In this document: in pieces, positions 1-5,123 of the stretch
Position numbering within the stretch: the stretch's first letter is position 1
Layout: every line of letters begins with the position of its first letter
Assembly: GCA_002898135.1 (NCBI GenBank)
Contig: BDTQ01000280.1
Location: forward strand, 1 to 5,288
DNA length: 5,288 nucleotides
Source: a bacterium BMS3Bbin07
GTDB taxonomy: Bacteria; Nitrospirota; Thermodesulfovibrionia; Thermodesulfovibrionales; JdFR-85
Direction of reading: 5' to 3'
The notes under the pieces: generated by a model
The model's database searches: none
Told to the model about the DNA's origin: nothing
Seen by the model: only the letters and a program-made list of their open reading frames with translations
Translations under genes and position numbers: made by a program

Positions 1-296
1 GTAATGCTCAGAGCACTGGTCCCGCTCGCCTCAACCCTGACCTTCATACCCACATCGAGGTCATCCTCCGTAACCCCGGCATCATTGGCGGTTATTGCAG
101 CTCCGGTGGTGCTGAACTCAACCCCGTTGACAAAGACACTGCCGAACCCTGTGATGACACCGTTGTAAACCCCTGTTCCACTGATTCCACCTCCGGCAAG
201 ATCTCCGCCGCCACCGCTGCATGAGCCCAGCAGTCCCAGCGCCAGAAGAACAACCATCAAACTCTTCCATCCCGATTTCAAACTGACGTTTAACAT
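1..296 (-). CDS. DUF5666-type lipoprotein, N-terminal part (runs off left edge)
   Basis: This is the first 98 codons of a gene that continues past position 1. The ATG at 296 is preceded by GGAGGG with a 9-base gap. The N-terminus has a basic start (K7, K11), a hydrophobic core (residues 13-24) and a lipobox LGSC with Cys26, followed by a Gly-rich linker (GGGG). This predicts a lipid-anchored envelope protein. After the linker comes the pattern GVITGFGSVFVNGVEF, then a DLDVGMKVRVEASG segment. These are the hallmarks of the DUF5666 beta-barrel-like domain, which is often repeated several times in such proteins. The function of the family is not known to me. The gene starts 19 bases after the stop of the DUF6502 gene and is most likely co-transcribed with it. 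Lipoprotein status is seen in the sequence; the DUF5666 assignment comes from recognising the family motif; the number of domains cannot be told from this window. Confidence 0.82.
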   Translation of the reverse strand, partial: MLNVSLKSGWKSLMVVLLALGLLGSCSGGGGDLAGGGISGTGVYNGVITGFGSVFVNGVEFSTTGAAITANDAGVTEDDLDVGMKVRVEASGTSALSI

Positions 297-305
297 GCCA
301 AAAAA

Positions 306-311
306 CCCTCC
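306..311 (-). promoter_or_regulatory. Shine-Dalgarno of the DUF5666 lipoprotein gene
   Basis: GGAGGG on the minus strand lies 9 bases before the ATG at 296, inside the 19-base gap after the DUF6502 stop. It fixes the lipoprotein start. It also shows that this genome uses ordinary ribosome binding sites for internal operon genes, in contrast to the two leaderless starts upstream. Confidence 0.8.
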
Positions 312-315
312 GTTT

Positions 316-1116
316 TTATTCTTCAAAATAAAATACCCCTAACCCTAATCTTTTACGTCCTGTACCCTGAACTGACGGATTCATATCCCTGTCGTACTCC
401 GAGATCACCCTGTCCATTGACTCGACAAACTCAGCCGCCATATCTGAAATGCGGCTTCTGACCTCAGGGTATACTTCAACGGGAATATTGTCATATGAGA
501 CCTTCCTCTGAAAAAAGGCATCTTCGGGATCACTTGCAATATTGTGATGTATAGTGGAGATGAGCTCGCTGACATCCCTGCCCATAATGCCGAACTTTTC
601 CACTTCACCCTTTTTCACTATATAACCCCTGTTCAGTAACTTCACTTTCCTGTCGTTCATATCCACAACTCCGGCCCTGAGCATTTCATCAAGGATTGCC
701 CGTGGAGGAACATCTCCACTGTAAGCCCTGACAAGGACAGAAAAGCTTTTTTCATCACCCTCAAAAGGAAGCCGGGCAGGCATCCCCGCGCCGTCAAGAA
801 AACGGGGATCCTTAATCCATCCGCTTATCACCCTGGCTGCCCGGTTGTAACGCTCGGCAGCACCCAGGTCATATGGTGCCTCAATCTCTTTCATCTTCTT
901 CACTTCCTTGCGGGAGAGGCCGGTAATAGTGGAGATACGTGATATGGTCTGTTTTCTGCCAGGCACACCAAAGTCTTCCGAGGCAACATCGACATAAACC
1001 CACTTGGCGATATCAGCAAAAGTACCATATGGAATATTGTTTTTTAAAAGAACACGCATGAGTGGCCTCAGTAATTTTATCAGTGTTGAGGCTATTATCC
1101 GCTTTACGTTGTCCAT
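316..1116 (-). CDS. DUF6502 family protein (start corrected to ATG 1116)
   Basis: A 266-residue soluble protein with no signal peptide or membrane segment, so probably cytoplasmic. It matches the DUF6502 pattern as I know it: an N-terminal helical stretch LIKLLRPLMRVLL (12-24), then YGTFADIAKWVYVDVA (30-45), then PGRKQTISRISTITGLSRKE (52-71) and a C-terminal GTGRKRLGLGVFYFEE (251-266). Residues 57-76 have the spacing of a helix-turn-helix. Residues 138-167 (ILDEML..GVV.....KVKLLNRGYI) resemble a second winged-helix piece, so nucleic-acid binding is possible but unproven. The open frame extends up to a TTG at 1152. That TTG is the start of a consensus TTGACA -35 box, and the -10 box lies inside the extension, so ATG 1116 is the credible start. 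The gene leads a probable operon with the lipoprotein gene 19 bases downstream. The family has no established function that I know of. Confidence 0.82.
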   Translation of the reverse strand: MDNVKRIIASTLIKLLRPLMRVLLKNNIPYGTFADIAKWVYVDVASEDFGVPGRKQTISRISTITGLSRKEVKKMKEIEAPYDLGAAERYNRAARVISGWIKDPRFLDGAGMPARLPFEGDEKSFSVLVRAYSGDVPPRAILDEMLRAGVVDMNDRKVKLLNRGYIVKKGEVEKFGIMGRDVSELISTIHHNIASDPEDAFFQRKVSYDNIPVEVYPEVRSRISDMAAEFVESMDRVISEYDRDMNPSVQGTGRKRLGLGVFYFEE

Positions 1117-1123
1117 ATTTGGT

Positions 1124-1152
1124 ATTATATTCCCAAATTTCAGGTTTGTCAA
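1124..1152 (-). promoter_or_regulatory. Consensus sigma70 promoter of the DUF6502-lipoprotein operon (leaderless)
   Basis: On the minus strand TTGACA (1152-1147) and TATAAT (1129-1124) are both perfect, with a 17-base spacer. The ATG starts at 1116, 7 bases after the -10 box, so transcription should begin at or one base before the A of the ATG. Upstream of the -35 box (about 1153-1175) the strand is very A/T-rich, with an A7 run followed by TTTAAT, resembling an UP element. No Shine-Dalgarno sits before ATG 1116; the nearest GGGA is 14 bases away and would lie outside the transcript. The motifs are seen directly; leaderless initiation is inferred. Confidence 0.85.
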
Positions 1153-1306
1153 GCAAAAGAAGATTAAATTTTTTTAAGAAAGCTCTCCTTGGGTGTCTTT
1201 TTGGTTGAATACGCAGGTTTGTTGTTTTAGCAGATAACCGGTAAATCCATAGCGGATATAGCAGTTTGTTATTTTATTTGGTGCTTGCCTGGTGCATTTT
1301 GGAGAT
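1153..1306. other. Intergenic region between yifB 3' end and the DUF6502 promoter
   Basis: This 154-base A/T-rich stretch holds the putative UP element next to the promoter at its low-coordinate end. It also holds two imperfect copies of a GCAG(G)TTTGTT(G/A)TTTTA motif at 1213-1229 and 1261-1276, and a short TGGTGC direct repeat (1279-1284, 1290-1295). I see no convincing GC-rich hairpin with a T-run that would terminate yifB, and no RNA gene. A frame crossing from here into the 3' part of yifB is out of frame with yifB and has no start signal. Confidence 0.5.
1213..1276 (+). repeat. Pair of imperfect short direct repeats
   Basis: GCAGGTTTGTTGTTTTA (1213-1229) and GCAGTTTGTTATTTTA (1261-1276) differ by one inserted G and one substitution and lie about 48 bases apart. 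The region is T-rich, so chance is a real possibility. Confidence 0.25.
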
Positions 1307-2839
1307 TCAGTATACCCCTCTATCCAGAGTCCTGTACTGGATGGCTTCCGATATATGATGAGAACGTATCTCGCTGCTCTCATCGAGGTCCGCAATGCTG
1401 CGTGACACCTTCAGTATGCGCGAGTAGGCCCTTGCACTAAGGCCGAGTCTCTGCATGGCAGCCTCCAGTATGTCCTGAGCATCTTTTGTCACAACACAGT
1501 ATTTCTTGATATGCCTGGTCTTCATCTGTCCGTTACAGTATATCCGCTCCTGCCTGAATCGTTCCTGCTGAATCCCCCTTGCCTTAACAACCCTCTTCCT
1601 GATCTCTGCTGAACTCTCTTCCTTATGACTGGAGGCCAGATCTTTATAATGAACTGCAGGCACCTCTATATGGATGTCTATACGGTCAAGCAATGGACCC
1701 GACACCTTTGTCCTGTACCTGTGTATCTGCCCCGGCGTGCATGTACACTGGTGCTTTGCATCGCCAATGTAGCCACAGGGACAGGGGTTCATGGCAGCAA
1801 CCAGCATAAACCCTGCAGGGTATGTAACAGAGGCAGCAGCCCTTGACACGGTTACCTCTGCATTCTCGAGAGGCTGCCTCAGGACCTCAAGTGCGTTTCT
1901 CTTGAATTCGGGCAGTTCGTCAAGGAAGAGTATGCCGTTATGTGCGAGAGATACCTCGCCAGGCCTTGGAAATTGGCCGCCGCCTATAAGGGCCACGTCT
2001 GATATGGTATGGTGAGGAGACCTGAAGGGCCTGGTCGCAAGCAGGGACTGTCCTGAGCTAAGGGTGCCGGCAACACTATGTATCCTGGTAGCCCCAAGCG
2101 CCTCTTCAAACGTCATCCCCGGAAGAATGGTCGGAAGGCGCTTTGCCAGCATGGTCTTTCCAGAACCGGGAGGCCCTATCATGAGAATATTGTGTCCCCC
2201 GGAAGCAGCAACCTCTGTTGCCCTCTTTGCGTGCTCCTGCCCCCTGACCTCGGCAAAATCCTCCTCATACTGTGAGGCTATGTTCAAAACTTCTTCAAGG
2301 TCTGTCAAATATGGCTCTACAGAGATATCTCCCTTTAAAAACTCTATAACCTCAGTGACATTACTCATTCCATATGCAGGAAATCCATCTACCACTGCAG
2401 CCTCCGGTGCATTCTCTTCCGGCAAGATAATCCCTTTAAGCCCCATATCCCTTGATTTTATGGCCATTGACAGGGCGCCCCTTACAGGTTTGAGCCTTCC
2501 GTCAAGAGATAGCTCTCCTGTCACCATATAGCCCTGCAGCGATTCTGCAGCAAAAACTCCTTCAGAGGCAAGGACCCCAAGGGCAATGGAGAGATCAAAG
2601 GAGGAACCTTCTTTTTTCAGGTCCGCAGGTGCAAGATTCACGGTAATCTGTTTCAATGGGAAGACAAAGCCCGTGTTCTTCAGTGCCGCCCTCACACGGT
2701 CCCTGCTCTCCTTGACCGCTGTATCGGGAAGTCCCACCAGGGAGAAATGAGGCAGCCCTTTTGAGGTAATATCCACTTCCACCTCAACGGGATGTGCCTC
2801 AATACCGATAAGAGTAGCGCTCAGAAGTCTGGAAAGCAT
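1307..2839 (-). CDS. yifB: YifB/ComM family AAA+ ATPase (Mg-chelatase-like)
   Basis: A complete 510-residue protein, the normal size for the family. The N-terminal domain (about 20-140) is the Lon-protease-like ChlI fold, with VEVDI...GLPHFSLVGLPD and ESRDRVRAAL. The AAA+ core follows, with Walker A GPPGSGKT (222-229), Walker B GILFLDE (302-308) and the family signature MNPCPCGY (350-357). Cys353, 355, 365 and 367 form a conserved cysteine cluster that could bind metal. The C-terminal Mg_chelatase_C part contains LSARAYSRILKVSRSIADL (467-485). ComM orthologues are hexameric helicases that drive branch migration during natural transformation; in many non-competent bacteria the role is undefined. 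The start is firm because MLSRLLSATLIGIEAHPVEVEVDI is the canonical N-terminus. The gene stands alone on its strand and is divergent from wbaP. No neighbouring competence genes are visible, so the competence role is by homology only. Confidence 0.95.
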   Translation of the reverse strand: MLSRLLSATLIGIEAHPVEVEVDITSKGLPHFSLVGLPDTAVKESRDRVRAALKNTGFVFPLKQITVNLAPADLKKEGSSFDLSIALGVLASEGVFAAESLQGYMVTGELSLDGRLKPVRGALSMAIKSRDMGLKGIILPEENAPEAAVVDGFPAYGMSNVTEVIEFLKGDISVEPYLTDLEEVLNIASQYEEDFAEVRGQEHAKRATEVAASGGHNILMIGPPGSGKTMLAKRLPTILPGMTFEEALGATRIHSVAGTLSSGQSLLATRPFRSPHHTISDVALIGGGQFPRPGEVSLAHNGILFLDELPEFKRNALEVLRQPLENAEVTVSRAAASVTYPAGFMLVAAMNPCPCGYIGDAKHQCTCTPGQIHRYRTKVSGPLLDRIDIHIEVPAVHYKDLASSHKEESSAEIRKRVVKARGIQQERFRQERIYCNGQMKTRHIKKYCVVTKDAQDILEAAMQRLGLSARAYSRILKVSRSIADLDESSEIRSHHISEAIQYRTLDRGVY

Positions 2840-2846
2840 GTTTTTA

Positions 2847-2875
2847 ATTATATGGAGAACGTGACATTATTTCAA
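2847..2875 (-). promoter_or_regulatory. sigma70 promoter of yifB (leaderless)
   Basis: On the minus strand TTGAAA (2875-2870) and TATAAT (2852-2847) are separated by 17 bases. The yifB ATG begins at 2839, 7 bases after the -10 box, the same geometry as the DUF6502 promoter. The bases before the ATG (TAAAAAC, preceded by the -10 box) hold no Shine-Dalgarno. Since the yifB start is fixed by its conserved N-terminus, the mRNA should start at the A of the ATG or one base earlier. Confidence 0.82.
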
Positions 2876-2926
2876 GTTTTTGACGAAGCCACCCCTTTTT
2901 TCATAATATAAAACTCGGATGTTTAT

Positions 2927-2935
2927 TGCTATACT
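2927..2935 (+). promoter_or_regulatory. Extended -10 promoter candidate for wbaP
   Basis: TGCTATACT carries an extended -10 (TG at 2927-2928, TATACT at 2930-2935). The -35 region 17 bases upstream reads TATAAA and is a poor match, as is typical of extended -10 promoters. The predicted transcription start is near 2942, giving a leader of about 18 bases that includes the GGAGGG site. It lies about 50 bases from the divergent yifB -35 box, so the two promoters do not overlap. Confidence 0.5.
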
Positions 2936-2950
2936 TTAAATGTCTCAAGC

Positions 2951-2956
2951 GGAGGG
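2951..2956 (+). promoter_or_regulatory. Shine-Dalgarno supporting the GTG start of wbaP
   Basis: GGAGGG ends only 3 bases before the GTG at 2960 (4 if the core GGAGG is counted), which is short but usable. The alternative ATG at 2987 has no comparable site, so the GTG is preferred. Confidence 0.6.
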
Positions 2957-2959
2957 CTG

Positions 2960-4399
2960 GTGAAAATCAGGGTATTTAATCCCAAGATGAAGAACAGAAT
3001 AGGCGTTTTTTTGCTGCTAAGCTCTGATATTCTTACGCTGTCAGCGTTTTTCTATTTCTCTGCCTTTATAAGAGACAACATCATTCCCCTCGTTTTTCAT
3101 AACGTACCGGTGTTTGAATACGGGATAGGCATGTATTTCTGGATATTTCCGATATGGTTCTTCATACTTGCATATCAAGGCGCCTACTCAAGGAGGTTTG
3201 CCTTCTGGGATGAGGCCAAGCTTCTCTCAAAGTGCACCCTTTTTGCTTCACTCACGATCTTTACCATCCTTTTTATCGGAAAACAGGGAGCAGCATTCTC
3301 AAGGATACTGCTTTTGACCATGTCCCTCCTGTCGTTTCTTCTCTTTCCCCTCATAAGAACCAGCATAAAGAGACTACTGTACTCTTTTGGTCTTATGAAG
3401 AGAAAGGTGCTGATATTGGGCACTGGCGAGGCGGGAAGACTCGCACTTACCGCACTCAGGAATGAACCTAATCTCGGCTATGACGTGGCAGGTTTTATTG
3501 ATGAGGAACCCAACGGCCGGAGGGATATAGACGGTGTAAAAATACACCGATACATAGACAAAATAGACAGGTACATAAAAAGGGGAGTAATCCATGACAT
3601 TGTGATAGCAAAACCTGAACTCGACAAGCAGAGGCTTGTAAGAATTATAAATGCCATTCAGCATAAGGTGGAAAATACCCTCTATATCCCTGACATATCC
3701 GGGATCGCAGTGCTCGGCACGGAATTGAGGCATTTCTTTAATGAGCAGACAATTGTAATCGAGATAAAGAATAACCTTGCAAGACCGTTTAATTATATCG
3801 CGAAGAGGCTATTTGATTATACTGCCGGCTTTATACTCTTCCTCCTCCTTATCATTCCTGTAGTGATTATCTCCATCCTGATAAGAATAACATCAAAAGG
3901 GCCGGCCATATTCATGCAGCAACGGATAGGGAGGGGGGGAAGGCCTTTTATGTGTTACAAGTTCAGGACAATGTACCTGGATGCAGAGGAACGATTGAAT
4001 GGTATCCTTGAAACTGACTCCAAGGCAAGGGCTGAGTGGGAGGAATACTGGAAACTCAGGAATGACCCGAGGGTAACAGGGCTTGGTGATTTTCTCAGAA
4101 AGACCTCTCTTGATGAACTCCCGCAGATATTCAATGTATTAAAGGGAGAGATGAGTCTTGTGGGACCAAGACCGTATCTTCCAAGAGAAAGGGATTTTCT
4201 CAAAGAATTCGCTGAGGTAATTTTGAGTGTTCCTCCCGGGATAACAGGACTATGGCAGGTAAGCGGCAGGAGCAATACTTCTTATAAGTACCGCGTATCC
4301 CTTGACTCATGGTATGTAAGAAACTGGAATCTCTGGCTGGATATTGTTATACTGATAAAAACAACCAGGGTTGTATTAAAAAAAGAAGGGGCGTCTTAA
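2960..4399 (+). CDS. wbaP: WbaP-like undecaprenyl-phosphate sugar-1-phosphate transferase
   Basis: A complete 479-residue polyprenyl glycosylphosphotransferase with the usual WbaP architecture. Four membrane helices come first (about 14-34, 55-73, 93-107, 114-134). A Rossmann-like regulatory domain follows with GTGEAG (154-159). Then comes a membrane-associated hydrophobic helix with a central proline (about 286-311, Pro300), likely the re-entrant helix of this superfamily, and the catalytic domain. Catalytic-domain motifs are KGPAIFMQQRIGRGG (313-327), YKFRTM (333-338), SLDELPQ with the catalytic Asp385-Glu386 pair (by homology to PglC), VGPRP (401-405) and PGITGLWQVSGR (426-437). The enzyme transfers a hexose-1-phosphate (galactose or glucose; not decidable from sequence) from a UDP-sugar to undecaprenyl phosphate at the inner membrane, the first step of O-antigen, capsule or exopolysaccharide synthesis. 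No intact glycosyltransferase follows it here. A run of seven G residues (3933-3939) sits in the codons for the conserved GRGG motif. The symbol is a family label rather than a proven substrate. Confidence 0.92.
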   Translation: MKIRVFNPKMKNRIGVFLLLSSDILTLSAFFYFSAFIRDNIIPLVFHNVPVFEYGIGMYFWIFPIWFFILAYQGAYSRRFAFWDEAKLLSKCTLFASLTIFTILFIGKQGAAFSRILLLTMSLLSFLLFPLIRTSIKRLLYSFGLMKRKVLILGTGEAGRLALTALRNEPNLGYDVAGFIDEEPNGRRDIDGVKIHRYIDKIDRYIKRGVIHDIVIAKPELDKQRLVRIINAIQHKVENTLYIPDISGIAVLGTELRHFFNEQTIVIEIKNNLARPFNYIAKRLFDYTAGFILFLLLIIPVVIISILIRITSKGPAIFMQQRIGRGGRPFMCYKFRTMYLDAEERLNGILETDSKARAEWEEYWKLRNDPRVTGLGDFLRKTSLDELPQIFNVLKGEMSLVGPRPYLPRERDFLKEFAEVILSVPPGITGLWQVSGRSNTSYKYRVSLDSWYVRNWNLWLDIVILIKTTRVVLKKEGAS

Positions 4400-4593
4400 G
4401 TGCATATCTGGTATGTATAATGTTGCCGAAACGTATGAGCCGGAACCAGAGATAATATGGCAATTGAAAGCGATACGATAGAGTCCACCAGAAAACACAA
4501 TCTCAGAACTCATGCAAGTCTGGTCGAGATACCCTTAAACAACCCTCTTGAGATAATGAGACCTGTTGTAGGTACAGGTAATTATAGAGACCT
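4400..4593. other. Gene-poor stretch between wbaP and the GT39 remnant
   Basis: I recognise no gene here. A perfect TATAAT occurs at 4416-4421 (+), but its -35 region is poor and no start codon sits at a useful distance with a ribosome binding site. A small inverted repeat ACCTGT-N7-ACAGGT (4561-4579) could form a 6-bp hairpin. It has no T-run, so it is not a clear terminator for either converging gene. No terminator for wbaP is evident. Confidence 0.4.
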
Positions 4594-4624
4594 TCATTTC
4601 CTGACCCCTGTCAAAAGGACATGA
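4457..4624 (+). CDS. Doubtful 55-residue ORF downstream of wbaP
   Basis: An ATG-started frame of 55 codons plus stop, beginning MAIESDTIEST and ending in LTPVKRT. It is mostly polar, with no signal peptide or membrane segment, and I do not recognise it. The only upstream purine stretch is a weak GAGAT close to the ATG. Its last 31 bases overlap the converging 3' end of the GT39 remnant. It could be a real small gene co-transcribed with wbaP, a decayed fragment of a former glycan gene, or chance. Confidence 0.15.
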   Translation: MAIESDTIESTRKHNLRTHASLVEIPLNNPLEIMRPVVGTGNYRDLHFLTPVKRT

Positions 4625-5092
4625 TACCTATCTGCATCGATTTCAACCCATGTAACTGCCTCATTGGGCAACGATTTTAAAGCAGCAGGGTGAGTCAACA
4701 ATAGAATCAGCGTTTTGCCTTCCTCAGTCCATTTTGAGAATCTCGTGTTACTCCAATGTTCAAAAGCGTCGGATAAGTAAAAGTTGTAGGCAAGGCGGTA
4801 TTCAAGTAATGTGGTATAAACTGCAAATCCTTTAAAGAAATTCTTGACTTTGCTGAAGCGAAGGATACCAATGGATACAATTACTGAAAGAAAAGGTGTA
4901 ACCATTATCAAATACCGTGATGCCTTTCCTTTTGACAGCTGAAGGGGCACAAACATTATCAGGATAGCCAGGAAAACAAACCAGCAATATTCTTCCTTCA
5001 GCTTTTTCAATAACACGGGTATCCCGATTATAAAGAATATTAACCAGGGATGATAATATTTAATCATCTCCTTCAGGTACATCAGAGGGGAT
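4594..5092 (-). pseudogene. C-terminal remnant of a GT39/ArnT-like membrane glycosyltransferase, cut by an IS
   Basis: About 165 residues are left of a protein family that normally has 450-600. The visible part contains YLKEMIKYYHPWLIF, three membrane helices (from the Met at 5082: about 12-26, 31-49, 56-74) and the motif SKGKASRYLIMVTPFLSV (50-67). In the PMT_2/GT39 family this basic-then-RYL motif marks the last membrane helices. A short soluble tail follows, ending at TGA (4594-4596). The N-terminal catalytic half, with its acidic catalytic residues and lipid-sugar binding loops, is missing. Going upstream the frame passes directly into the end of an insertion sequence and stops at 5140-5142, so the ATG at 5082 is probably an internal codon. 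GT39 proteins use polyprenyl-phosphate-linked sugars on the periplasmic side to modify lipid A, proteins or glycans. Loss of function here is near certain unless the other half lies intact beyond the IS. Confidence 0.72.
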
Positions 5093-5099
5093 GGGGTCT

Positions 5100-5105
5100 T
5101 GTCAA
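5100..5105 (-). promoter_or_regulatory. Outward-facing -35 hexamer in the IS end
   Basis: A perfect TTGACA on the minus strand sits within the presumed terminal repeat and points out of the IS into the GT39 remnant. IS256-type ends are known to supply -35 boxes that form hybrid promoters when a -10 lies at the right distance. Here the hexamers 16-18 bases away (for example ATGTAC) are poor -10 matches, so a functional hybrid promoter is doubtful. Confidence 0.35.
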
Positions 5106-5123
5106 TAAGTGTGTAAAAGTCAT

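Noticed and set aside
353..367. Cys353/355/365/367 of YifB (residue numbers) as a novel zinc site
   Set aside because: This cysteine cluster is a common feature of the YifB/ComM family, so it is not unusual here.
1175..1205. Possible terminator hairpin downstream of yifB
   Set aside because: The complementary ends (AAAG and CTTT) give only a very short stem with a large unpaired interior, so it is not a credible intrinsic terminator.
1174..1395. 73-codon minus-strand frame across the yifB 3' end and the intergenic region
   Set aside because: It overlaps conserved yifB codons in another frame, has no start signal and shows no recognisable domain.
2064..2531. 155-codon plus-strand open frame inside yifB
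   Set aside because: It lies wholly antisense to a certain, full-length YifB gene. It has low-complexity Ser/Pro/Ala composition typical of an antisense shadow and no ribosome binding site.
2940..2963. Seven-codon mini-ORF whose TGA overlaps the wbaP GTG start
   Set aside because: The predicted transcription start near 2942 would exclude its ATG, and it has no ribosome binding site; the overlap is probably chance.
3374..3733. 119-codon minus-strand frame inside wbaP
   Set aside because: Antisense to a complete WbaP gene with all family motifs in place; the translation has no recognisable features.
3955..4275. 106-codon minus-strand frame inside wbaP
   Set aside because: It mirrors the catalytic domain of WbaP on the opposite strand and has no independent support.
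4561..4579. ACCTGT-N7-ACAGGT hairpin as a bidirectional terminator
   Set aside because: Only 6 base pairs and no T-run on either side; it was kept only as a note in the intergenic entry.
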